From contig NZ_JAVDUJ010000001.1 in the NCBI RefSeq assembly GCF_031456295.1, positions 434,001 to 498,000 of the forward strand: a DNA stretch of 64,000 nucleotides, read 5' to 3'. This stretch comes from Arcanobacterium_A hippocoleae. GTDB lineage: Bacteria; Actinomycetota; Actinomycetes; Actinomycetales; Actinomycetaceae. Made by a program: the position numbers and the translations under genes. Positions 8,922-17,299 of this stretch are shown here, one piece after another; the stretch's first letter is position 1; every line of letters begins with the position of its first letter. Under the pieces are notes generated by a model. That model did no database searches and was not told the DNA's origin. It was given only the letters and a program-made list of their open reading frames with translations.

Positions 8922-9590
8922 TTACTCTTGGCTCAGCTGCGGAAGCTGCAACGGAAGAAGTGAGCGCGGGACCAACGGATCAGCACCCCGATTTACTGCA
9001 ATATTTTGCAAAATCGCGATCAAGGGCGCTGCTGCCTGCGGATCAGCACCAGCACGCCCATACAAGGTTGCACGCAAGAGCCAGCGCGGCCCATCGATCC
9101 CGAGAAAACGATGTGGGGCAAAATTTTGGCTTTCTGCCAATGGCATCATTGCCATTAATTCTTTGCCGAAAGGACCATCGACCTCTTGCGAGGAACCGCC
9201 TTGCTGAGCGATCGAAGTGCGCATATCGAGGCGCACCTGATCCCAGATCCCGCGTGACTTCGGAGCGGCGAAAGCTTGCAATTGCAACGCCGAATCTTCC
9301 ATTAAATAAACCACCCCGAGAATCGTCTCCTGGCGTTCATCCGTTGAAAACTGCAATCTCGTATCGGGAGTCACTGGCAACCACAGCGAGCCTGCCTCCA
9401 AGCGATTTCCCGGCCCAGCTAATTCAGCGGCATCAAATGGACCGTCAGCACGTGAAAACTTTTCTGCCACCGGAGCACTTGCATCAGCGGAATCTGCACC
9501 ATTAGTAGCTGCGAAAGGAGCATCTAATTGCACTTCATTTGTTTGTGCAGACTCAGCCTTACTTTGCTTTTTTCGGGAAAATAAAGCCAT
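8922..9590 (-). CDS. DUF3710 protein
   Basis: A 222-aa cytosolic actinobacterial protein of unknown function. The first about 50 residues are charged and low in complexity. The DUF3710 part follows, with RADGPFDAAEL, GNRLEAGSLWLPV, LQAFAAPKSRGIWDQVR and GPRWLLRATLYG. There is no signal peptide and no transmembrane segment. The start ATG has a perfect GGAGG six bases upstream. It lies between the DUF4193 gene (upstream) and the OB-fold gene (downstream), matching Rv2696c. In M. tuberculosis dut and a DUF3093 gene lie between DUF3710 and DUF4193; here only 106 bases separate them. Confidence 0.9.
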   Translation of the reverse strand: MALFSRKKQSKAESAQTNEVQLDAPFAATNGADSADASAPVAEKFSRADGPFDAAELAGPGNRLEAGSLWLPVTPDTRLQFSTDERQETILGVVYLMEDSALQLQAFAAPKSRGIWDQVRLDMRTSIAQQGGSSQEVDGPFGKELMAMMPLAESQNFAPHRFLGIDGPRWLLRATLYGRAGADPQAAAPLIAILQNIAVNRGADPLVPRSLLPLQLPQLSQE

Positions 9591-9696
9591 AATTCCTCCA
9601 AGCTCAAATTCTTATTGCATTTTCCGTTGCCGTAGGGCGAGAATTTGCTCTCGCAAATTCAGCGGATTTCAATTACCCGCCATCATCTTCACAATC

Positions 9697-9996
9697 TTAG
9701 GAAGCACATTCGGAGCAGACCGGCAAACCAGCTTCTTCATACGCCAGCTGCGAACGGTGATGCACTAAGAAACACTGTGAACAGGTAAACTCATCATCCT
9801 GCGGTGGGATCACAGCCACAGAAAGTTCTACATTGGATAAGTCAGCACCAGGAAGTTCAAAGCCGTCGGCAGCTTCTGCTTCATCTACATCTACCGCATT
9901 GGATTGATTATCCGAACGACGCGAGGCAAGTTCTTCGAGCGAATCTGCCTTCAATTCTTCGTCTTGTTTACGTGGGGAATCATAATCGGTGGCCAT
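9697..9996 (-). CDS. DUF4193 zinc-ribbon-like protein
   Basis: A 99-aa acidic protein. An acidic N-terminal stretch is followed by a C-terminal four-cysteine motif, CSQC (about residues 75-78) and CSEC (about 94-97), which very likely binds zinc. DUF4193 proteins are conserved in Actinobacteria, and I know of no settled function. The ATG has AAAGGCAG upstream. It is divergent from sepH, the usual neighbour, across a 366-base gap. Confidence 0.9.
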   Translation of the reverse strand: MATDYDSPRKQDEELKADSLEELASRRSDNQSNAVDVDEAEAADGFELPGADLSNVELSVAVIPPQDDEFTCSQCFLVHHRSQLAYEEAGLPVCSECAS

Positions 9997-10362
9997 TTGG
10001 GCTGCCTTTCAGGAAGTGTGTGCCAATTGCGTTTCGCTGTGATCCCAAGCAACAAGTATTGGCAAAACCGAAGGATCACTCCGGCAATGATACATGTTGC
10101 AGAAGGCGGAATCCGAGTAAAACGCACTTTCTTGTCCGAAGTCTTTGTATCAAAGCTGCGCAGTTTTTGCAAGAGCAGATTACAGTTTCTTTTCAGCGAT
10201 TTCATTCACTGTGATCAGAATCAGTGTTGCTGACCGATTTTTTCGTGCAAATCGACTAAAATTCAAACTTGTAAGTGTTTATTTCCAAAAAGCAAGGTCT
10301 GCGAGAATGAACACTGGATTTAGTTATTTCACAAAATGTAAATTTCAGCTGGGAGAATTTTC
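9997..10362. other. Divergent intergenic region DUF4193 / sepH
   Basis: 366 bases carrying the promoters of two divergent genes. I found no credible coding sequence: the reading frames here have no recognisable family and overlap the DUF4193 start. This is where dut- and DUF3093-type genes might be expected by synteny; no remnant is recognisable. Confidence 0.5.
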
Positions 10363-11511
10363 ATGATTGAACTTGAGTTTCTAGGTTTAGATGCAAATGG
10401 CGAGAAACTTAGTTTCAATGATGCTGACGGTAATCGCTATGAAACTGCAATCACACCCCAGCTCCGGGGTGCGCTCCGGCGCGATATCCCAGTAAAATCG
10501 GCAAATGAAGCCGCCGCAGAGTCACATGATGCCCCTTTAACACCCGCCTCACCAAAAGAAATTCAAGCCTATTTCCGGCAAGGAAAAACGATTAGCGAAG
10601 TCTCAGAGCTCTGTACATTACCCCCGCTACAGCTATCAAAACTTGCTTCACCAATCATCGCCGAACGAAAATTCATCGCGAATCAAGCACGGCAATTTCA
10701 AAAAAATCAAGATTCGGCAGAAATGACGATCGATGAAATCGTCACCTCACGTTTGATTTCCCGCGGCGTAGCGGATGGAGAAATCGAGTGGGATGCAATT
10801 CGTCACCCCGGCACTCCGTGGATCCTCCTTGCACGCTATCGCGTAGCGGGAAATGATGTTGAAGCGCGCTGGCAGGTAAATTCAAAGGCACGATTCATTA
10901 CTCCATTAAATGATGAAGCCACCTGGCTTACGGATACCCCGATCCCAGCTCCCAACGACCCGTGGCGCCCGCTCAACACCCCGCAAGTGAACGAAATCAA
11001 TGCGGTACGTGGGAATCAAATAGATCCAGATCCTGCTTCGCCTGCTGAAACCGATCGGAATGCATCTGCAGAGATTCAAGTACCAGCACAAAACGACGCA
11101 TCTGCTACTCCTGCGATCGATATCGACGCAATGCTGGCATCACTTGACGAACAACGCGGCATTTCGCGTCCAGCTCCGTCAATCGATACAGACCCAGCAT
11201 TTGCTGGCGCACATCCTGCCTATTCAGAGCCAGAAAATGCTACGGACGCACAAATTTTACAATTCCCGACCGCACGTGCTGCAAACTCTGCGCAAAATTT
11301 GCAGGAGGCGCAAGGCGACTCTGCACCAGCATCAACACCAAATCAACAAACAGAACAGGCATTGCCAGGATTTGAAAATACAAGAAGCGCTGATTCTCCC
11401 CAGAATTCACGTGCAAATGGTGAGAAAGCTAAGAATAAAGCACGGCGCGGTCGCCCGGAGATGCCATCATGGGATGAGATCATCTACGGCTATTCAAAAG
11501 ATAGTGATTAA
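10363..11511 (+). CDS. sepH: Cell division protein SepH (DUF3071)
   Basis: A 382-aa SepH homologue. SepH binds FtsZ and promotes its assembly in Actinobacteria. The N-terminal DUF3071 domain (about 1-170) begins MIELEFLGLDANG, and includes a helix-turn-helix-like part with AYFRQGKTISEVSEL near residue 66. A long, poorly ordered, Gln/Ala/Asn/Pro-rich linker spans about 175-360. The conserved basic-acidic C-terminal tail is RRGRPEMPSWDEIIYG. GGGAGA precedes the ATG. It is convergent with thymidine kinase and divergent from DUF4193, the same context as in Streptomyces and mycobacteria. Confidence 0.93.
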   Translation: MIELEFLGLDANGEKLSFNDADGNRYETAITPQLRGALRRDIPVKSANEAAAESHDAPLTPASPKEIQAYFRQGKTISEVSELCTLPPLQLSKLASPIIAERKFIANQARQFQKNQDSAEMTIDEIVTSRLISRGVADGEIEWDAIRHPGTPWILLARYRVAGNDVEARWQVNSKARFITPLNDEATWLTDTPIPAPNDPWRPLNTPQVNEINAVRGNQIDPDPASPAETDRNASAEIQVPAQNDASATPAIDIDAMLASLDEQRGISRPAPSIDTDPAFAGAHPAYSEPENATDAQILQFPTARAANSAQNLQEAQGDSAPASTPNQQTEQALPGFENTRSADSPQNSRANGEKAKNKARRGRPEMPSWDEIIYGYSKDSD

Positions 11512-11617
11512 ACCTGAAATACCCGGCAATCGAAATTTTGCAGCCAAATTCAGAGCTACGCTGGCTTTGCTTTATCTTTGACAGCTTGATGCAATTTTTA
11601 TCACTAGTTTTGCTGCA

Positions 11618-12253
11618 CTATTTTTCAAGGAGTGTTGGCTGTGAAAGTGCATTAGCGTGCACTGATACTGCCGTCATTCCTTGCATATGATGCTTCCGGC
11701 AGAGTACTTCATAAGCCACTTCCCCAGCATCAGTATCACCTACTACCACTTGCGCCCCTTCGCGTACCATCTTGCCGTTGACGGTACGCGCATTATGAGT
11801 GGCACGAGCTCCGCACCAACACAAGGCTTCAACCTGAAGCCGTTCAACACGATCAGACAGTTCCAGCATCCGCTGTGATCCAGGAAATAAACGAGTCAAA
11901 AAATCTGTGGTGATCCCAAAACCATAGACGTTGATTCCAGCCTCATCAACGATTCGCGCTAATTGATCTACTTGCTCACGACTATAAAACTGCACCTCAT
12001 CGCAAATAATATAGTCCACCCTGCTTTCGAGGCGCAGCTGGTGGATCACCTTCCAGAAATCCGTCTTGGCTTGAACTTCATAGGCATCCCAAATCAATCC
12101 GAGCCGTGAGGATAATTTGCCTTCCCCTGCTCGGTCATTCATCGAGAAAATAATTCCGCGCAGACCACGCTGACGATAGTTATATGCAGTTTGCAGTGCA
12201 AGTGTAGATTTTCCACAATCCATTGTGCCCGAATAAAAAACGAGTTCAGCCAC
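11618..12253 (-). CDS. tdk: Thymidine kinase (type II)
   Basis: Phosphorylates thymidine to dTMP in nucleoside salvage; 211 aa. The P-loop is FYSGTMDCGKSTLA near residue 7. DEVQFYS is the Walker B-like segment with the catalytic Glu. The lasso and zinc ligands are CWCGARA and CRKHH, so all four zinc ligands appear present. I chose a GTG start at 12253, three bases after the stop of the upstream phosphodiesterase gene, because GGGAGG in the end of that gene stands at normal spacing; an ATG 18 bases upstream lies before the ribosome-binding site. The two genes are thus translationally coupled. Confidence 0.94.
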   Translation of the reverse strand: MAELVFYSGTMDCGKSTLALQTAYNYRQRGLRGIIFSMNDRAGEGKLSSRLGLIWDAYEVQAKTDFWKVIHQLRLESRVDYIICDEVQFYSREQVDQLARIVDEAGINVYGFGITTDFLTRLFPGSQRMLELSDRVERLQVEALCWCGARATHNARTVNGKMVREGAQVVVGDTDAGEVAYEVLCRKHHMQGMTAVSVHANALSQPTLLEK

Positions 12254-12255
12254 TG

Positions 12256-13440
12256 CTAGCAAACCTCCCAAATCAACGGAATATACATCTCTTGCGCGGT
12301 TAAAGAACCGTGTACCCCGATCAATCCAATCGCGCTTGCTGAATGCACTCTTGAGTCTACAAAACCAATACCAGTTTTGGAAAAAACAATCACATCGCCA
12401 ATCACTTGTGCCGTAAAATCTTTCACCGGCCCGAATAAACCGCTTTCAATCAGCTCATTTTTCGTCAAGATCCAGGCGATATCCGCCAGGCGCTCACGCC
12501 ACCTTTGCGCTAATTCCTGGGGTTCATCGGTATAAATTTGGAAGGCGCGTTCCTCTCCAGCCACTTGAGAAACTCCTTTCGAAAGGAATGTTTCTTGCGC
12601 GATATCGATTTTTTCAGTAGCATCCACCATTCCGTGGTCAGCTGTGAAAATCACCAGCGTTTGTGGCGGCAAAGAACGCAAAAATATGCCAATCTCACGA
12701 TCCAGATTTTCCAGTTCGTCGATCCATTGATCAGATTGCCACCCGTACTTATGCCCGACCTTATCTAATTCGCCCCAATACACATATGCCATCCGGCACC
12801 CTTTTTGAAATTGCGCGGTAGCGGCAGCTAAGCGTGCTTCGAGCGTTTTTGCAGCAATCGCTGGCGCACCGCGAAAAGCAGCTAAACTCAAACCCGAGCC
12901 GATATATTCACGCGGCTGAATAATTGCCGTTTGCGCACGTTGTGCTGCGCTTAAACGCTCATATAGTGTTGGCTCGCTTTGCCATTGCGGCGCATTGTAT
13001 CCCGATCCGTCCCATTTGATGAGGCTGAATGTATTTCCCGTGCGCGGAGAACGCAGGGAATATCCCGCCATTGCATTTTGCCCTGGAAGCATTCCCGTAC
13101 CAAAAGCAGAAATTCCAGCAGCCGTGGTAGAAGGAACTACAGTTGTTATTTTCGACTCCAAGTTCAGCTGCCGCAAATTCGGCACGTGCCCACGTCTTGC
13201 TTGTAACTGCAGTGATCCAAGTCCGTCTACCAGCACTACGCAAACTCGTTGCACGGATGGGAAACCAAGCAAAGCTCGCGCAGCTTCGGCTTCTATCGCA
13301 GCTGGATGCTCATTCAATGCAAAATCATCACATGCAGCAAAATCAAATTCGAGTGCACCAAATGCACCCCAGAGTAGATGTGAGAGGTTTGGTGCTTGAG
13401 GAAATATTGCAGCTGCCAAATTGTGATCATCTTTTTGCAT
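12256..13440 (-). CDS. Alkaline-phosphatase-superfamily protein (type I phosphodiesterase / nucleotide pyrophosphatase-like)
   Basis: A 394-aa metal-dependent phosphatase or phosphodiesterase. The metal-binding residues of the superfamily can be followed: Asp in VCVVLVDGLG, the nucleophilic Thr in TVVPSTTAAG, Asp and His in YWGELDKVGHKYG, and Asp-His in IFTADHGMVD. There is no signal peptide, so it should be cytosolic. The substrate is unknown. The ATG at 13440 has GAGGAG nine bases upstream; an in-frame start 33 bases further up lacks this. It is coupled to tdk, so a role with nucleotides is an inference from context only. Confidence 0.85.
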   Translation of the reverse strand: MQKDDHNLAAAIFPQAPNLSHLLWGAFGALEFDFAACDDFALNEHPAAIEAEAARALLGFPSVQRVCVVLVDGLGSLQLQARRGHVPNLRQLNLESKITTVVPSTTAAGISAFGTGMLPGQNAMAGYSLRSPRTGNTFSLIKWDGSGYNAPQWQSEPTLYERLSAAQRAQTAIIQPREYIGSGLSLAAFRGAPAIAAKTLEARLAAATAQFQKGCRMAYVYWGELDKVGHKYGWQSDQWIDELENLDREIGIFLRSLPPQTLVIFTADHGMVDATEKIDIAQETFLSKGVSQVAGEERAFQIYTDEPQELAQRWRERLADIAWILTKNELIESGLFGPVKDFTAQVIGDVIVFSKTGIGFVDSRVHSASAIGLIGVHGSLTAQEMYIPLIWEVC

Positions 13441-13625
13441 TTGCTTTCGCTCCTCGCACTTTGCCGACCTCAAATCGATCCATCCTCACATTATTCACTC
13501 CAGCCTTCCCATTTTCGCACGCTTTGCTGCCCTTGCCGGTAAAGCGCGCCAAGCGTCAGGAACATCACGGCAGCATCTGGTGCGCCAAGCACGGATATTT
13601 ACCGATTTTCAGTGATAATTAAGGA

Positions 13626-16109
13626 ATGGCAAAAAGTAAAGACACAGCTGTAAATGAACAAATTATCGATATCGATGTATCGCAGGAAATGCGCAATTCT
13701 TTTTTGGAGTATTCCTATTCGGTAATTTACGCACGTGCTTTACCTGATGCGCGTGACGGCTTGAAACCAGTACAGCGGCGGATTTTATTTCAAATGGATC
13801 AGATGGGCTTACGTCCAGATAAAGGGCACGTAAAATCTTCCCGTGTGATCGGCGATGTAATGGGGCGCTTGCACCCACATGGTGATGCAGCAATTTATGA
13901 TGCAATGGTGCGTCTTGCGCAAGATTTTACATTGCGTTTGCCAATGGTTGACGGCCACGGAAATTTTGGTTCGCTCGACGACGGGCCAGCTGCACCAAGG
14001 TACACTGAAGTCCGGATGGCTCCGCCAGCTCTTGCAATGACGGCTTCGCTCAACGAAGATGTAGTCGATATGGTGCCAAATTACGATAACACCATGCTGC
14101 AGCCAGAAGTATTGCCTGCTGCCATCCCAAACCTACTTGTAAACGGATCTGCTGGGATCGCCGTTGGGATGGCTACAAATATGGCGCCGCATAATCTGGG
14201 TGAAGTAATTTCTGGAGCACGCCATTTATTGGCGCATCCTGAAGCCACACTCGAAGAAATAATGCGTTTTATTCCAGGGCCTGATTTACCTGAGGGCGGC
14301 AAAATCGTTGGGTTAGACGGGATCAAACAGGCTTATGAAACTGGTCGAGGAGTATTTAAGACCCGTGCAACAGCGCGGATTGAAAATATCACAGCGCGGA
14401 AAAAGGGAATTATTTTTACTGAACTGCCCTATCTCACAGGTCCGGAAAAAATTATTGAAAAAATTAAAGATGGAGTGCAGTCAAAGAAATTACAAGGCAT
14501 TTCCGGAGTGCAAAATCTCACTGATCGGCATCATGGGATGCGGCTAGTAGTGGAAGTAAAAAATGCTTTCCATCCAGAAGCTGTATTAGCTGCGCTCTAT
14601 AAGCACACACCGCTGGAAGAATCTTTTGGGATTAATAACGTTGCACTTGTAGCTGGCCAACCCCGCACATTGGGATTGCTTGAGTTGCTCCGTGTTTATC
14701 TTGATCATCGCTTGAGTGTGACGAAGCGTCGCTGTGAATTTCGGCTGCACAAGGCACTCGACCGGCTGCACCTGGTAGAAGGTTTGCTGATTGCAATTGC
14801 CGATATTGACGAAATAATTCAACTGATCCGCACTTCTGAAGATGCCACAACGGCATGCCAGCGTTTAATGAATGTTTTCAATTTGAGTCAATTGCAGGCT
14901 GAATATATTCTCGAACTGCGCTTACGGCGCCTGACGAAATTTTCTCAAATCGAACTTAGCGCTGAACGAGATGAACTGCGCACAAAAATTGCTGAGCTGG
15001 AAAAAATCCTCGGTTCAGAAGATGAACTGAAACAAGTGGTTTCACTGGAAATGCAGGAAATAGCTGACGAGTTTGGCACACCGCGCCGCACGATCCTTTT
15101 GGAAACTGACGGTAGCAGCAATCAAATTGCTGCGGAGCAGGATCTGCAGTTGAAAGTTTCGGATGATCCCTGCCATGTACTTTTCTCTGCTTCTGGATTA
15201 GTGGCACGAATCGTTGGCAGTACACCAATTTCTTTTGAAGGTCCGCGGACGAAGCATGATGCGATCGCTGGCTGTATCGCTACTTCCAATCTTTCCACTA
15301 TCGGCGTGCTCACTGCCAATGGTGAGGTACATCATTTAAGAGTAGTTGATGTGCCCGCAATTCCGGGAACTGAACATGCACCGAGCCTTTCCGCAGGAAA
15401 TTCATTGCATGAAATCCTGATGCTCGAAAAATCCGAAAAAATCGTAAATATCATTCCGCTGCCCGCTTCCCCAGATCCGGTAGCGCATGGGGATCCCGCC
15501 ACGGATTCTGGCACAAATATTTTGCCTCCTTTAACCATTGCTACGAAACAGGGCAAAGTGAAGCGAGTAGTGCCAGATTATCCGAATCGTGCACCATTTG
15601 AAGTGATCAAATTAGCTCCTGGCGATGAAATCGTGAATGCCACGGTAGCTGATGATGATTCACAACTGGTCTTCATTACTTCTGACGCCCAATTACTCCG
15701 TTTCCCGGCAACTAGTGTGCGTCCGCAAGGGCGCAGTGGGCAAGGTATTGCGGGAATCAGATTGAATGATGGAGCAAGTGTGATCGCTTTCGGAGCCGTG
15801 CCAAGCGATGATTTAGCTGCGCAATTAGTGGTCACTATTGCCAGTTCTGCAGATGCAATTCCAGGTACACAGCCTGGATCTGCAAAAGTCACTCCGCTTG
15901 ATCGTTTCCCGGCAAAAGGACGAGCTACAGGTGGCGTGCGGGCGCAGCGTTTCTTGCGTGGCGAAGATGAGCTGACGATTGCGTGGGTTGGGCAAGCTCC
16001 AGCTCGTGCGATTTCCACAAGTGGCGCACCAGTTGAATTACCTGAAGTTGATGAACGCCGCGATGCTTCTGGCACACGTGTAACTGGGATGATCACTGGA
16101 ATTGGCTGA
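13626..16109 (+). CDS. parC: DNA topoisomerase IV subunit A (ParC/GyrA family)
   Basis: An 827-aa type IIA topoisomerase breakage-reunion subunit. The domain order is winged helix, tower, coiled coil and a C-terminal beta-pinwheel (about 510-827). The catalytic Tyr is in APRYTEV (about residue 126). The canonical GyrA-box is replaced by RPQGRSGQGIAGIRL, which fits ParC rather than GyrA. Its partner is the ParE-like gene at 23662-25824, next to sigA as in other Actinobacteria. The quinolone-determining segment reads HPHGDAAIYDAM, with Ala88 where sensitive E. coli GyrA has Ser83. The ATG follows AAGGA with almost no spacing, an unusual initiation context. Confidence 0.92.
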   Translation: MAKSKDTAVNEQIIDIDVSQEMRNSFLEYSYSVIYARALPDARDGLKPVQRRILFQMDQMGLRPDKGHVKSSRVIGDVMGRLHPHGDAAIYDAMVRLAQDFTLRLPMVDGHGNFGSLDDGPAAPRYTEVRMAPPALAMTASLNEDVVDMVPNYDNTMLQPEVLPAAIPNLLVNGSAGIAVGMATNMAPHNLGEVISGARHLLAHPEATLEEIMRFIPGPDLPEGGKIVGLDGIKQAYETGRGVFKTRATARIENITARKKGIIFTELPYLTGPEKIIEKIKDGVQSKKLQGISGVQNLTDRHHGMRLVVEVKNAFHPEAVLAALYKHTPLEESFGINNVALVAGQPRTLGLLELLRVYLDHRLSVTKRRCEFRLHKALDRLHLVEGLLIAIADIDEIIQLIRTSEDATTACQRLMNVFNLSQLQAEYILELRLRRLTKFSQIELSAERDELRTKIAELEKILGSEDELKQVVSLEMQEIADEFGTPRRTILLETDGSSNQIAAEQDLQLKVSDDPCHVLFSASGLVARIVGSTPISFEGPRTKHDAIAGCIATSNLSTIGVLTANGEVHHLRVVDVPAIPGTEHAPSLSAGNSLHEILMLEKSEKIVNIIPLPASPDPVAHGDPATDSGTNILPPLTIATKQGKVKRVVPDYPNRAPFEVIKLAPGDEIVNATVADDDSQLVFITSDAQLLRFPATSVRPQGRSGQGIAGIRLNDGASVIAFGAVPSDDLAAQLVVTIASSADAIPGTQPGSAKVTPLDRFPAKGRATGGVRAQRFLRGEDELTIAWVGQAPARAISTSGAPVELPEVDERRDASGTRVTGMITGIG

Positions 16110-16211
16110 TTTGAAAGAAGCTTTCGCCGGAATTTGATCCTTTGCTTGGCCTGCTTACAATCGCTGATCATAGATCATAGCTTGCGCTGATTGTATCAGG
16201 TGCAGGCTGGA

Positions 16212-17195
16212 TCAATTCTTCACTTCACAACGTACTACCTTCGTCCGAGCTACCGGCGAGAACCCAAGGTCTCGCAGAATTTGATTGATTTCTTTTTCGC
16301 TGCCATCAGCTTTTTGGATCAAATCAACACCTGCAAGATCCATCCCATCCGCACTGAACTGCGCCAATGCAGTAGTAAACATGGCGGTTTCGATGCCGCG
16401 TCCGCTCCATTTTTCAAAAACAGCTAATTCTTCGAGATAGGCTTCTTCACTGATTTCCATCTCACTACTCAGATTAAATCTTGAGCACAGCAAATACCCG
16501 GCAAGCTCAGGGCGATCGCCAAATAAATCAACTGCGATGAAACACCAACGCGGCTCAAAACCGAGTTCAGTATAATCATTAAAAGTGATTGCCTTCTCCT
16601 GCTGTGCCAAAGTGAGATTTCTTTGTTTATTGCGCGCATCGAATACCGCATCAAGATATTCTGCTGGAAGTTGCTTAATTTCAATGAAAGACGGAATGGT
16701 AGTATCTGCGTTCAATGCTGGCAGCTTTAACTGTGCCTGGATGAAAGTGTAATCATGCACGAAGTTAGTGGCACTGACGAGTTGCGCAAAATCTTGCTGC
16801 CGCTCATCGATAAACATTTTCATCGTGTACTGCTCCAGCTCCAGTTCCACCCCGAGATGATGCGCCAGATCAATTTGTAATGTAAGCAGTTCAGCACCAA
16901 TTCCTTGCCTGCGCCATTGTGGATGTACACCACCTGAAATTGTGATCACTGACTCGCCAAGCACAGTATCTGCACGTGCAAAGCCAAAAGCAATTAATTC
17001 GTTAGTCTGAAGTGATCTTGCACCTTGTGCTTTCCATGGCATTACCGTACTGAAATATGATTCTACTTCTTGCCGTGCGGTCCGAATCGGTGCCTGGTCT
17101 GCGGCTTCAACAGCAGCTATGAGTGTGCTTACTTCGCCAATACATGCTGGCGTTAAAAACTCCCAATACCATTGTTGATGATTCATGTTCTTCAT
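16212..17195 (-). CDS. Tandem GNAT acetyltransferase (MshD-like architecture)
   Basis: A 327-aa protein of two GNAT folds. The first (about 1-160) has a good acetyl-CoA motif A, VHPQWRRQGIGAELL. The second (about 165-327) has a weaker version, VFEKWSGRGIETAMF. This two-domain layout and length resemble mycothiol synthase MshD (about 315 aa), in which only one domain is catalytic, but other actinobacterial tandem GNATs look the same and I cannot fix the substrate. No mycothiol gene is nearby. ATGs at 17195 and 17186 are both possible starts. It is convergent with parC and separated from the opp operon by a strong terminator. Confidence 0.75.
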   Translation of the reverse strand: MKNMNHQQWYWEFLTPACIGEVSTLIAAVEAADQAPIRTARQEVESYFSTVMPWKAQGARSLQTNELIAFGFARADTVLGESVITISGGVHPQWRRQGIGAELLTLQIDLAHHLGVELELEQYTMKMFIDERQQDFAQLVSATNFVHDYTFIQAQLKLPALNADTTIPSFIEIKQLPAEYLDAVFDARNKQRNLTLAQQEKAITFNDYTELGFEPRWCFIAVDLFGDRPELAGYLLCSRFNLSSEMEISEEAYLEELAVFEKWSGRGIETAMFTTALAQFSADGMDLAGVDLIQKADGSEKEINQILRDLGFSPVARTKVVRCEVKN

Positions 17196-17205
17196 CTTAA
17201 TATAG

Positions 17206-17246
17206 AAAAAGGGTTGTCTGGGAATCTTTCCCAGACAACCCTTTTT
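17206..17246 (-). terminator. Terminator of the opp operon
   Basis: The perfect inverted repeat AAAAAGGGTTGTCTGGGAA / TTCCCAGACAACCCTTTTT has a 3-base loop and T-runs on both strands. It lies 54 bases past the stop of the solute-binding protein gene and just before the GNAT gene. Confidence 0.93.
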
Positions 17247-17299
17247 ACGAGTTGCTATTTCTTGATTACTGTCTGTGCATTATGCAGTAACTTGCGAAA

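Noticed and set aside
9951..10205. Minus-strand 84-codon reading frame between DUF4193 and sepH, considered as a DUF3093 remnant
   Set aside because: It overlaps the DUF4193 start in another frame and shows no membrane-segment pattern of DUF3093.
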